From: Nautilus pompilius
Taxonomy: Eukaryota > Mollusca > Cephalopoda > Nautilida > Nautilidae
Assembly: GCA_018389105.1 (NCBI GenBank)
Contig: JACATO010000933.1
Location: forward strand, 186,001 to 250,000
Reading direction: 5' to 3'
DNA length: 64,000 nt
Shown: piece by piece, positions 1-13,700 of the stretch
How the letters are laid out: every line of letters begins with the position of its first letter
Position numbering within the stretch: position 1 is the first letter of the stretch
The notes under the pieces: generated by a model
Told to the model about the DNA's origin: nothing
The model's input: the letters and a program-made list of their open reading frames with translations, nothing else
Database searches by the model: none
Translations under genes and position numbers: made by a program

Positions 1-3000
1 AAAGCCTAATGAACCAAATTTATCAATGTCTATTGCTAAAGCAATGAAAGAAATATTGCTGGCTTATCCAGCAGCACGACTTGTATTAGAGGTGCAAAAC
101 ATCGCTTATCAAATCAAAAGAAACTTCTATTTAGCATCACAAATGCCAAGGCCAAGGACAGCAGAAGCCACTTTTATTATAGAAACACAACATGCAGCAA
201 ATTCCATTTTGGAACTAGAGCAGAGTGCACTATTAATCATAAATGTGCAACCAGTTATAATACACACAGTTGGATTCTTCATCTGTAAACCTCTTCTTCC
301 ACCATTTCTGTTACCAGCAATTGTCTTGTTTACAACACTCATCTACATATTCTACTGTTATATCCTAAAAACCATTACATAATAATAAAAAATGACAGAT
401 TTGTTTCTGTTAATACATAAATATTAAACAGTATTTTTATGAAATTAAGTATTTTTCCATAATAACCAATCTGTAGAAACATTAGGTTCTCTTGGTACAA
501 ATAGTAACATCTTTATGCAATAATTTCAAATAAAATGTTCAACAATATCCATCATCCAGTTATCTGACTGCAAAATCAAATTAATGGTTCTTTATCTATA
601 CTTTGCAATGCTTACAAAAATCTGAAATGTTTTAACTCAAACAATGTATATCACAGTTCTAGATAATCCCAATTTATCATCAGTGATCAAATTCCATCAA
701 TTCCCAATGAGACCTATGACTATGGACTTCGAATCAATTTGAAAAGTTTATTATACATCATTTCGTAGGAGTCATCTAACAGTTACCCAACTCCACCTTA
801 TACTTCCTAACCACATCCACTATAAACCAGAGTCTCTGTTGGACATATAGAAAAGTGCAGAATAGAATATTAATTGGAACTAAATGACTAACCCAAAGTA
901 ACATTAATGTTACAATGGCTCAATTTATCAATCTATTATTATGAAAAGTTAAATGTGATCTGTGCATTCAAACTGTAATAATAATTTGTACCATGTTTGT
1001 GTAAATCATTAGTGTTCTTGAATATTTTAAACATTCATTGGATTAAAAAGTATCACAAAAGCAAATTCCAAGTTTTTATTACTTTTAAAACAACCTAGCG
1101 TGCATTTCAATAAATGCTCAGAAAATTAGTAGAATAAATATTGCAATTTGTCTTATACGAAAATTAATCCCCTTATATCCAGTGAGGTATAACATTTTAA
1201 AACAACAAAATAAAAACTCATTAATTTAAAACACTGGTATCTAATTTCAAAACATATTATAGTCGTCAGGGTTTGTTTACTTTTTAAATTGAACCGTCTT
1301 AAGATATCTTAGCTAAACACTTTAAAATAAAACATGAAACTGGTATTTCAAATAATCAAAAAAGAAAATTAAACAGACTTTAATAATAAGATTTTGAAAT
1401 AGCAAAATAATGGTGACATTGTTTCATTTCAGTACACAAGTTATCTCAAAGCTTTAAAAGACCATTTGTATACAAACACACACACGAGTGATTACTAATA
1501 AAGACATACAAATTGTGAGATCAAATTATGGTCCAAAACATGTTTGATTAACAATAATTTAGGAATACATTACACACACAAAAAGATACTACTTACAGAA
1601 TTTAAAAAAAACAGTTAGCCTAACATTTAAGTTGCTTCCAAAGTGTAAATGACCAGCAGGGATAGAAAATAGTTACAAGCTTAAACTAAAATAAAACACA
1701 TTACCTATAAATTATTCATAAATATACAAATTTAAATAATTTGTGCCAAACATTAACTGTTATGCTGAAGTCCCTAAATAACAATTCATCTTGACTATCA
1801 AATCTTCTTTACTGTTTTCAAAATCTGATGCTTATTTAGCTCACATCACTGTCTCTGCCATATTTCCACCTTTTTACTTCTTTAGTCTTCTTGATCTCAG
1901 TTATTAAAAAAAGCCCCAAAACTTTTTTAAAAAAGTACATCTCTTCCAAAAACAATTGGAATTTTTTTCTTTTTAAAGAATAACACTTCTCATCAACAAA
2001 TAAGGTATTTATAGCAAATACAAAATTGCTGCAACTTATATATACATTTCATCCATAAGTATGAAAATTATTGGACAGCAGATAATTTATTATTTCTTAC
2101 CTTTCAGAATCTGAAATAAATGCTATAAACATTACCATACAATGTAAACTTAAAAGTGACATGATTACAATTTTACTAGTTATAGTTAACTGACCAGAAA
2201 AAGTGAAGATTTAGTTGTGTTCCTAAAAATAGCAAGTGGTTAAAAAGAGAGAAACACATTTCTGCTGCCACAATATACTGAATGATAGTGAAGAGGAATT
2301 TCTGTATCTTATTGTATTCATTTTGATTATGTGCAGACTCTAAGTACCTTTAATGCAAAACCTTTCTGAGAAAGAAGATCCACAAAGAACACACTACCAC
2401 AGTAATTTAAAATGTAAAGATAATGATAAATTCCAACATCTTACAGCTTTGAAATAATCTAATCACAAAAAGTAAATGTTATTTTTCAAGCAGATTTTTA
2501 AAAAAAAAAAAAGATAGTGAAATATTATTTTCAGTTATCTCCTGTAATAAAATGGAAAACAAAACAATTAAAACAGCTATTTATTTATTTTTATAGTTTG
2601 CTCCTCAGTAAAAAAAAAAATTTTATCACTTATTAAAGAGGAGAAATTTAGTCCATACTGTGACATGTTAGGGGCGGAGTTAGCAACAAAGAGCACACAT
2701 CATATCAGCTATATTAGTGCAGAAATTTCAGAAGTTTTCAAGAATCTTCTTGGTCTAGAAATAAGCACCCAAGTTCCAACCCCATCTCAAGTCTTTGGTG
2801 CTTAAAAAAAATTGTAATATTTTAGTTTTGTGTGCAGGTTTGTTTTTTTTTTTTTAAAAAAAACAAACTAACTTTTACATTTTTTCATGCAAGAAAACCA
2901 AGGCAACGATTAATTAACAGATAGTCAGTTCAGATTCTCGATTTTGCAAGGTGGATATTTAGAAAATGTAGTGAGACAAGATGTTTCAAACTTAAAACTT

Positions 3001-3756
3001 TAATTCCTTGTGGCAACTAGAACAGAATCATTACAGTTGATTCCAGGTAGTGGCCTGTTTAAAGATGGACAGACAGACAGACAGATACAAAAGAAATGTA
3101 TGGACTAAACTAAGGTTGCAGAGATGCAGACACAAGGCACTAAATAGTGGGAAAATCAAATGAAAGTATTTTTTGTAAAAATAAGGTGATTAATAACCAC
3201 AACAAGATGCTAAACCAAAGCCTGCTAACCTTTTCACAAGTTTTATCCTTTAACTTAGTATTAAACATAAGCTTTACAAATGCAAAGTCCATCCAGTAGT
3301 CACCAAAAGGCAGTAATACAAAATCAACTTTTTTATTTTCTTTTGACCAATTTTCGAGAGAGAAAACAGTTCTAAACTGTGAAGATCAGTAGTTATTCAT
3401 TGAAAATAACAATTCAGTGTATCTAAAAACAATGTAATTCCCATCTGTGAAGGCATGGCGATCTTACCTTACACTGCCTGTCCATCACTATCATAAAAGA
3501 AAATTTATTGGAAAGTGTCCAGAAAAGATACACATACAGACTTTCAGCCAAACCACATCTCTCATATGTGATCAGCTGAAAGATATTCATTCACAGTGAA
3601 AATATTTCACAATTACAAAATATAAACCAGGTGTTTTTCAAATAATAACCAATTTGCTAAGATACCATTTAGGTGCTATTTCTTTTTATCTATCATCAAA
3701 TAAAAGTCAAAAAAAACAACCACAATTCAAATAATCCCACAGCCAGTATTACTTTC
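1..3756. other. Downstream AT-rich sequence, no recognised gene
   Basis: Either distal sdk 3' UTR or intergenic DNA. It contains a GACA repeat at 3066-3085 and several A/T homopolymers. A plus-strand frame is open from the window edge to 382 (MSIAKAMKEILLAY...), but I recognise no family in it and see no supporting signal. Confidence 0.5.
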
Positions 3757-4523
3757 TTTATTGAGCTGTCAATACATCAGAAACAAAATTATTTAGTTTA
3801 AATTAAAATATTTCCTATGTTGGGTCTTTCAAATGCTATTGACTTTTGGAAAGTTTCTTCCCCTTCACTAAATTGTTTGGCATAATCTAACTCCTCGCTG
3901 GACCATTTTTCTACCAAATTGCACAAGTGAACTCACCATGCACACCTCACACAGGCACACGTCTTGTGGGAATAAAAGCAGCTACAATTTAAAAAAAAAA
4001 AAAAAAAAAGTACTTTTTGTTTAATTTTTCAAAAACATTAAATTAGCAGAATATTTTTCCAAGGAAAAAAAAGAGACTGTTTACCTCAAATAATTATTAA
4101 ATTAGTATAAATTAACAATGACTGGCAATGGCAAGAAAAGTTGTTTATACCGAGTTCTACAAGCACGTGAAATGCAATGTCTATTTTAGATACACAAAGC
4201 AGTGGCAGACAAAAGAAAACGAAACAAAAGTTTCCTTTATCGTTATCTTTTTGACAAATCACAACCGTGAACGAGGACATCAAACTGCCCCAAAGCAAAA
4301 TGATTTTCACAGGAAGGAAGGAAGGAAGGAAAGAAGGAAGGAAGGACTTTACAATAAAAGTTCCCTGCAGTTATAATTTACCAAAAAAAAAAAAAAATTG
4401 CTTGTGTATAATGCTGTATCAAAAATTTTATACAAAATATATTTACAACGATCAAAAAATGTCATTTTTTAACATGAAAAAATATATTTGGTCCTTTTTT
4501 TTGTTGTTGTTGTTGATGAGCTG
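3757..4523 (-). other. sdk: sdk 3' UTR, first candidate extent
   Basis: Downstream of the stop the sequence is AT-rich and non-coding. The first well-placed AATAAA on the minus strand is at 3762-3757. Further AATAAA motifs lie near 2590 and 1075, so a longer UTR is equally possible. The region holds a GGAA/TTCC repeat at 4311-4346 and an A tract at 3992-4009. The true cleavage site cannot be fixed from sequence alone. Confidence 0.35.
4311..4346. repeat. (GGAA/TTCC)n simple repeat in the 3' UTR
   Basis: Imperfect GGAA tetranucleotide tract on the plus strand (TTCC in the sdk transcript), about 180 nt after the stop codon. Expected to vary in length between individuals. Confidence 0.9.
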
Positions 4524-4775
4524 TCATACAAATGAAGAGAACCCTGCCACCGGTGCTCTTGATCCCGCAGTATTGTTCATCATCATGTGGCCTGCATTTA
4601 GACTCATAGCATACTGGTTGCTGTCAGCATCCTCGCTGTCTGCATAACAATAAGCACCGCCGGCTGGCTGACTCTGACGTTTCCAAGATTCGCGCACTGA
4701 GTCATTGATGAACTGGTTATGAAAAGCCTGCTGAGGTTCCTTCTCACTTCCAACTTCACTCTCATCTTCGCTGGG
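4524..4775 (-). CDS. sdk: sdk terminal exon: tail end with PDZ ligand GFSSFV
   Basis: Acceptor AATATTATAG| in phase 0, then 83 codons and a TGA stop at 4526-4524. The peptide runs PSEDESEVGSEKEPQQAF, then SVRESWKRQSQ, and ends SRAPVAGFSSFV. The terminal hexapeptide GFSSFV is the conserved class I PDZ ligand of Sidekick proteins, known to bind MAGI-type scaffolds in vertebrates. This ending is the single strongest identifier of the gene. Confidence 0.97.
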   Translation of the reverse strand, partial: PSEDESEVGSEKEPQQAFHNQFINDSVRESWKRQSQPAGGAYCYADSEDADSNQYAMSLNAGHMMMNNTAGSRAPVAGFSSFV

Positions 4776-7700
4776 CTATAATATTAAACAGCCTTGCTTA
4801 CTAACGACAGTCTGATTATCCAATCTTCATCTCAAACAAATTAAAACTAAATAAAAAAAATTCTATCAACAACAACATCTTACCAAACTTAATTTAACAT
4901 AACCTCAAAAGCCTTTCCTCGGAATGTAAAAGACAAATTAGTTTTACATCTAATAATTTCTTTAGTATTAGTAATTAATCTGCCATAAACATTATCAAAA
5001 GATAGAACAATTACAGTACATGAAAACTTTATATTTTTTTTTTCAAAATGTCATCAATTTTAAGAACCACTGAAAGCTAAAATATTAAAGTGTCGGGGAA
5101 AATTACTGTATACTGTCATAAACTGAAGTTTTTCACAATCTGTAAAAACCCACCACTTCTAATACAACAGTAAAAAACAAACAACCACCATGAATAGCTC
5201 AGCATATTACTGCAAAGATATCTAAATAGCAGCAAATAAACATTTAAAATAATTTGCAATAAAAAAACCAAAATAAGATTAGTGAGCTAAGCAAAAAATA
5301 GTAAATGATAAATATAATATAATATTAAAAAAATCTGGCTTCTTTGGGACCAAGCAAATGTTAGGTTTATAATTTTGTCCGCTTTTTTGAGACACTTTGT
5401 ACTTACCCAAAATCCCCTCTCTTTTTGATCCCCAAAGTACAGTAAACAGACTGGTGGGTGCACATCACAGAAGATGAAGTGCCTGTGGGTGGCATCAGGC
5501 ACAGGTGAGGCTGATGCAGGATATACCCACTACCTCATTTATGGTAAGCACAGTATGCTGCTTCTTTGATACACTAGACACAGTACTATCACTTGGAGAG
5601 GGTTTTTTCAATGCCATTTAGGGGAGTAAAATTTATGCAAAAACCATAAAGTTAACCAAGAAAGCCACAGAGCTTTATGTTCAAACAATGAGAACAACAA
5701 TTAAGCATTGGTGCAGGTCCATGAGTTGGGATACAGCAGTACTAGAAACTTGTGGCAAGAATCTTGAATCTGCTGGGTTATTTTCTAGTTGCTGGAATTT
5801 CAATATTATACTGTACAAATTTTAAGATACGTATCTTTAGAGCTGCTGCAAAAAGCTTTATTAATAAAAATATGAGGAGAATGAAATACCATTTTTTCTT
5901 ATTTTTATATTTCATGTTTTGTTTAATAGTTTCTACTATACTACTGGAGCATGATAGATAACAAGAATATAACTACCCCCCCCATAATCCCCTCAGTTAT
6001 AAGCACAATGTAGACTCTAGGAGATTTCCTTTTTGTCTATGTTGCCAGATTAAAAATGTAGAAATGAGAGGACAGCTTGCTTGCTTGCCCTCTTCGACTG
6101 AAGCAAGTATCTTTCTACCTAGGTGTTGTTTCAGTGGCATAAATGAATGATAATCTCTAGGGCATGTTTTGACTGTAGAACGGCATTTTCTATATGATCT
6201 TGAAACAGACTGTATTTGAGGATGGTCATTATTAAAACTGAAGTGATTAAACATGACCTTTTCTTTGAGAACTTTAACATGATCACAAAGAAATTCACAA
6301 AAAAAATAGGAACAAAATTTACATGAATGATCATGTGCCATAACTTTACTAGCTGAGTCTTACATTTGTTCAGTTGGGTTGCCAATGTTTTTCATTATTT
6401 AGATATCCTTTTTAACTCATGTAGTGATGTGATATTAATGAGATGCAAACCCAATAGACAATATCACAATAATCTGCAAGAAGTTATCTCCATTCAGCAT
6501 ACCACTGGTGAGTGTTTTTGGTCAGAGGTCAGTGGTTTGGAAACCTATCTGACATTAATTCACCTTACTGAACTTTAAAAGATTAAGTATTGTATTAACC
6601 AGTGTGAAAGTGTTTTCATGCATGGTAACATGCCTGTCCTTTATATAGGAATATTTTCATTGGTAAAACCAGTCCAATGGCCCTAGGAAGTCATCATTCA
6701 ATATATATCATCCTATCTTAGAGTGCACACCAATTTTGAGAGAGACAGTTTCTGCACCAAAATGTCCATTTTGTCCGTAATGAATTTGAAAAATGGGATA
6801 CTTTCTTTTACAAGAAATCTCATAACTTCTTGCTCTACAAGGATACTTGCAGACAACATATCCACTGACATGTTACAAATATTACATTTAACATAGTATA
6901 TGAAGAATTAATGAGAGAAAAAATTAGGTCCCCTTTCCTCTTGCAAGTAGATAAATCATCTATTTATTCACTTACTTTTTAATAAATTCAGAGCATTCTT
7001 CAGATTTTTTAAAATGATAAAAACTTTAAAGTACAAAGTATTGATCATTTTATCATTTTAAAGTTTAAACCTTACCTCAGTTGAATCCTCAAAATCAGAG
7101 GGTTTTTCTGTAAGACTGCTGCTGTTATCATCCAGTGGAGGCTTTGTGTCATCATCTGAGTATGTGACACTAGCTGGACTAGGCCTGGGTGGAGATCTAC
7201 AATTTATAAAACCACTTTTGCCGCTAAAACAACTCATATGATTCAATAAATTAAAAACTATTTTCATATGTATTCCTTATGCAATCACATGTTACTTTGT
7301 CAGCTGCTGGGATGACAGGTACTAACATGACATTTTACAGGTTTTTCAATACTTCAGAAGATATTAACTTAATAACGATGAAAATCAAGTGAAATACATG
7401 GCAGCAAATTATTGTGGCTTTCGCTTATATTTTCCTTAGCAGGTGGGTTCTATACAGGCAAAGTTGTCTGTTAAGAATGGAGAGTCTGATTGGATCAATC
7501 AAAATAAACTGACAACAAAACTTGTTTCCTTTTTCTGTTGTTGGATGGGTGTTTTCCTGTCTGCCAAGGCAGAATAAGATAATTGAAAAAAAAAAAAAAA
7601 AATCGCAATTAAACTTCAGTTTTCAGTCTCACAAAGTTAGAATTTTACTCAATTCTTTCTGCAGTCAAGCAGCACATAATTCTAGCAAACCCCGATCTGC

Positions 7701-10700
7701 TAAATCTCAGGAATTTAAAAGGAGAATGTCTGGGGTCCTCAAACATTAGATTTGTTAACTAATGAAAGGAACTAAATATGAAGCAGAATAACATGTAATA
7801 GCAAACAAAACTAAATTGGAAGACAGGTATTAGTGAAACAATTGTGCAGTAAGTGTTGTCTCAAGGGTAAAATTTAAGTAAATACTCTCTCATGTCTTCG
7901 AGAGGATTTCAACATCAAAGTCATCTATGAGAAAAGGCACTAGCATGGTAAAGAACCAGTTAACGCATCTGGGCCTAACCTAAGCAAGATCAACTATAAG
8001 CCAGGGGAACAGTTTCATATCTTGTGGTTATAGAAAGAAAACAATCAATGTAATAAAAAACCAATAATGAAAAATAGAAATAAAAGAATAAAAATCAGCT
8101 AAAAAAGAAACGATCTATCAATGGTGATTTTCTGACTTGTGACCACCACCATGTAAACTGGAAAAATTAGTCTAATGTACAGTATGGCTCTGGAACCTCT
8201 CACACAAAAGTGCAAAGTATACCCCTGAAAGCTACAGGAAGGTCAAACCAACACCCATTCATCATAGTGGCAGCTAGGGTTTGATCCCTGATGGACCAGG
8301 ATATGTACTTGCTATTTAGCTAGTAACATGGTTTGTTTCTCTCACTTCCTAAGGCAAGCACATTGGAAAACTACACCTCCCCTGCCCACCAGGAAGCTGC
8401 TGGATGGCTGACCAGCTCATATTACACATTAATTTTCACAAGGTTAGATAACCCTCACTTATAAGCAGTTATGATGGCTGAATGATCTGCACCAGACTTT
8501 GGTCAACCAAGGGGTTCGAGCTGGTTCCTCCACAACTCAAATTGGCCAGATACCCGATGAACTAAAGTTTTTGTTTTGTTTTTTTTTAAAAAAAAAAAAT
8601 AACAGAGAAAACTGAGTAACAAGAAAAAAATTTTTTTAAAGAATTAAAATAGCACATAACTTGATTTACAGTGGATATTTTCAACAAACTTTTACCAAAC
8701 ACCCCCCCCTTTTTAAAGCACTAATCCTGTTAATGGTGAGATATGATGCATGTTTAGCAATCAGTTAATAATATGTTGTTAACAAGTTCGAATAAATCCT
8801 TTAATTTCTATAGGAAAAAAAATCTCTATAAATTCCCCTATTTATTTTTTCACAAATTTCTGTTAAATAATATGTAGATATATTTTAATTTGTGATTTTT
8901 AAGACAAAACTACTAAAGCGAAATTTATTTAATACTCAAAATTGCACAAAAATAATGAACAGGAAAGAGTCGAAAGAGAGAAATTAAGTGTGCAGAATTT
9001 TTAAATGTACATCAAGTGATGCAGAAAGTAGATTCATTAGTTTTGAACTATAATCAATGGCAAAAAAATTACTATAGCGTATAAAAGTTTATGGATATTG
9101 AACTTTATCACGATTAAGTAAATATTCTCTTACGTGTAGTTGGATCATTCTTGCAAGTGTCATTTAAGTGATCTGAGTTTTAGTTCCAACATTAGAGAAA
9201 GATTACATTATTAGGTGTAGGAAAGGTTTTCTGCATTTGAGTTTTGCCATGCTGGGCCAACAGAGCTTGAGAGAATGTGAATGCAACTGTACAATTGCCA
9301 GAAACAAGTGATCAGTCTGTTGATATAATAGTGGTAAATGACAACTAGAAAAATCCAAGACAAGCCTTCAGTGATAAACCCAGAGAAATAAATTATTATA
9401 ATGTCAGGTTTATTGTGGACAGAAGCCTGAGAAACTACATTTTTGGGCACAGCTCTATATCAGCAACACAGAAAAGTCCAGAGCAACAACATTTCCTTTC
9501 AATGGGAGCAATCACTTAAATGATAAATATTTACATGGCTACACAGCACTTTTCTCATGACTGCCAGACACCAGAGAGAAAAACCCAAATAGTGCTTAGC
9601 TTGCAGGTGATGAACATGTGTCTCAACCTCCCTGACAGTAGGATATGTGAGAATCTAAATCAGATAACCCTGTCTCAGCATTATAAATGGCTCATTATTA
9701 GTATAATGGTGTGGGTAGGCATCACTGAGTGCCAGAAAATGTGTAATAAGTTGTCCTAAATGTACACATTTTCTAGCTGACTGCTGTGCCAGCTATTTTC
9801 ACAATGATATGAGCCTGACAATGCATGTTCCATCAGTTCCTATTGTGAGGGCTCTCATCCAAGCCAATGAAGCTTACTGTCTCACATGATCTGCCATGCT
9901 GCTAGCTGCTAGATTTCTCACTGATTGATGGAATATTCTCCATCGAAAAGTTATCCATAATTGCCAAAATGCATCAAGGGTGTTGGATGTTCTGCAAGTT
10001 GGGCCAGTGAAGAATAGATACAGAATACACTCACATGGCTCATCCACAGCAATAGACACCCTCCGTCTGGACTGTAAACATGCCAATGGGAGCTGACATA
10101 TTATTAATGTGATGGTCTACTCAATGTGTTTAACCCCTCGTGTTTTGCAAAATACTGTGACATCATGTAAAAGTGAACAATAAACCCTTCAAATATTGTA
10201 CTTAATTAAATACAATAAATTTTCAGAGTAACTGGCTTAGCATTTTTTGTTTTAATTTTTTTGTGCACAGTATATATACTGAAGCACATTAGAAGTGAAA
10301 ATGTTTGCCATCTACATCAGTTTACTTTGAAAAAGCAGCATCTTTGAATGGTCAAGGAAGCACAAACTTACTATGGCAAAGAAAATCCCTTTGATCCTGT
10401 TGTGAACAACAATAGGCATTGAACAAGGTAGCATTAACAAGACATTTCTTTCTCAAATGAATTGAGATTTCATCTAAGGAATGCTGATAGATAACTGAAG
10501 TTTTTCTCTAGGTGAATAATAGCACAAAAAGTGAATTCTGCAGACTTACAGATAGAGAGGAGAGCATTTTGGGTAGCATTATTTTTCACCACAAGACATC
10601 ATTCAATGTCTTTAGAAGTTGTAATAACAGGCAAATATATCTGAATAACCTCTTAGCAGGCATTGTTTTCCTTTCCTTGGATCACAGGGAACTTCACGTC

Positions 10701-13700
10701 TCTGCAAGGTAGCATGTGCCCTCATGATGTTAGAGAATGTTAATATTATCTCCAGCAACAAGTCATCCATGTGCTTTTATAATTGCCTGTCCCCTGATAT
10801 GGCATCAAATGAACATTGATGAGATGAGATTGAACATCACCTACATCATCACATCAATGCAGACTCCAAATCAACTCGAGGCTACAATTTTTCAGAGTAC
10901 ACCACATCTCTCCATGCATAACATTATAAGGTCAATGAAGCAATACCACATGTCATGTAATAAGGGCACTGAAAGGTATACCCACAATTAACTTTTGTGT
11001 AATAGCTTGTGCCTTTAAGATGCCCTCTATTAAAATGCTTTGAGATTACCTTCCTCTTCATATTGTGTCCCCATTGCCAAACTGAAATAATTGATGTATA
11101 ATTTTCAATGCATTAGCTACATTATAAACTAACAGCTACTGAAAAATGCCTGCATGTTCCTGATGTGCTTCATATGAATGCAGTTACTTTAGAATAGAAT
11201 TGGAAAACTTTATAAGAAATGAATATTTTCATACTGGATGCATGTGATGAAAATTTGTGATTGAACTCAAATGTTCCTTTTCCTTGCATCTTACTCTTAA
11301 CTTGCATTATTATTTTAGCCTTTATAATTCTACCATTCTAACAATATGCCAAACACAGCTCATTGCAGAGTTTGATCTTTTAATTTGAATTTCATATAAA
11401 CTCTAGATACAATTACAAATCTCTCTCACCTGATATTCCTCAGTGTCCCATTGCGCATACTAAGAGCATGTCTAGACTGCCTTGTTTCAAATGTTGAAAA
11501 GCCCCCATCATCTGGTTCCAAATGTGAAGTCATAGGTTTGACATGCTTTTTTGCTTCCCCTAAAATAAAAAAGCTACTTTTAGTAGAAATCATTAAATAT
11601 ATATTTTAATTTTTAACCTTTTCCCATGCAAACTGTCTGAAATTGTCCTACAAAACAGCCAAAAAAGTAGGGCATTGACAAGTCATTTCAATCAATTCTA
11701 TCCATGCTATAGATAAAAGGATGCTCATCCACATTATCACTTCCTATCTCTATATTTAATGCTTTGTTTTCCTATGAAAGTGACTTTTGAAGTACGAGCA
11801 TTACCTAGTTGCTTTTATTTATTTGCTACATGATGGACCAACACTGGATTATTTTCTTCTGGTGATGTAGGGATGTCAAGTGTGCATACCTTAGAGCTTT
11901 CACCATTTAGCTGGTCGGACAGAAAATAAAAGAATGAACAGAAGAGGAGGGTGACAATGACAGCAAGGAGAGCAAACCATTGAGTAGAATTCAAGTCATC
12001 TGTGGCCAATTAACACACCAACATTTTTGCAGTCTGTCAGCTCAAAGATGATGTCAATGATGATGCAAGGCAGTGGATTTCTTCTATGGGCTGATATCAG
12101 AAGATTTCCACCACATGGCTAAGGAAACTAACCACTACACCACACACCAAGAGGAAGGCAGGTACAGCTAACACCTGGACAGACATGAACAGGGAGATGA
12201 ACACATTTGTAGTCTGTGCCAGCCACTGAAGATTTTTTTGGAGCAAAAATAACAGTCAAAAGTAAGAAGTAAAAAAAAAGGTGAATCAGTATAGGCACTA
12301 CATTTCTTAGTTTCTGCACATATTTTCTTTTCGTTTGGATTACTTAAAATTGTTATGAGTCATTCAATGACTTCTTAGCATGCTTTTTAGTACCATATTT
12401 TTAGACCTATAAATCAATGTGATAAGTTGAATTGTCTAATTTTCCCATTTTCTTTCCTTTTTTCACATTGATATGGATTATAAGGTGAGGATAGATCAAC
12501 TACAGTAGTTAGCCAAACTTTCAGTCAGTCAGAACAATACATTAAATCCTTCATATCACATCACATCACATCTGTTTACAGTACTTCCAGGCTCATGAAT
12601 ATTAATGAGCTGCTTGTGCATATCACTGAACTACTTTGTGGGCCAATTTTTCTGGATAAATGGGATGTTGAAAGGTTTTTCAATGAGCTTGTAATCATGG
12701 AGACATGAAACAAACTGCAAACCTTATCATCAGTTTTGGTTTCAAAAAAAGTCTATTTTTAGTCACTGCATGACATCAGTGATCATCAGGTGATCCCATT
12801 ACATTTGCACTGTGTTAAATCACCTACTTTATAAAGCCAAATATGTCAGTTTTATCTATCTTTGTCACTTTTATTTGATATTGAAATATTACAGCACACT
12901 AAAATTCAGAAATTCAACTTGCAATTATATTTTTGATAGTATGATGCGATATTCAGATCATTTTAAAGTTCTTCAACATTTGGAGTTCATAACTAGGCCA
13001 ACATACAGGTCAGTAAGCAAGCTGTTCTTTGAATGGATAATACGGTACATACTTTCAGGAAACAACCATGGTGAATACTACACACCAGCAAAAAGAAGGG
13101 AGAAGTGTAAAGATGGCGATCATCAAATACAATTTGTTTGGCCATTAGTCTCAGCTGTGTAGTACTATGTCCACAATGAGCGGTGTGTTGGGTTAGCACA
13201 CATTCCTCCAACTTATCCTGTGTTAGTCCACCTAGCTTTGCAGCTGCAACTCGCCTTATTGGTTTTCTTTGTAGTTCATAAAGTATCTTTTGCTTTATGC
13301 CAGTCCCAAACATGTTTATTTGCTGATTCTTTATTTCCTTGGCAGAGTCATACTACCATCATTTTCTTCAGAAAACTCAGTAATTTCTATTAAAAGCAGC
13401 TATATGAAACTTGCATGACTTCACAGAAGCCATTTTCAATAAGGCAGAGGAGTTTTGGTGGGTATCTATACATAAGGATAGACAGAACACACATAATTGG
13501 TGAGTACTCACTTGTTACTGATTGGATAATTTTGCATGCTTTGGGGTGCACATTAATGGCGAGTTGCTCACCCATGGCAGTAATTTCCGTAATCCATTTC
13601 AAATAAATATTTTACAGTTTATTTCAGAAAATATCACAGCCATTTTATATTTTTTCATTAAAGCAATTTTAATGGCTCTATCCATAGATAAGTCTAAGCT

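Larger units (their letters stand above)
7197..11429. other. sdk intron with old repeats
   Basis: A 4.2 kb intron between the two proximal tail exons. It holds tRNA-like fragments near 8.3-8.5 kb and a badly decayed Tc1-like block at about 9.5-10.1 kb. The rest is AT-rich with no recognised features. Confidence 0.6.

Noticed and set aside
3066-3085. CRISPR-like or regulatory short repeat
   Set aside because: It is a simple GACA microsatellite without spacers, in eukaryotic DNA.
12128-12319. Hydrophobic minus-strand frame with several cysteines
   Set aside because: It spans a SINE head and a T-rich stretch, with no conserved motif and no usable splice pair.
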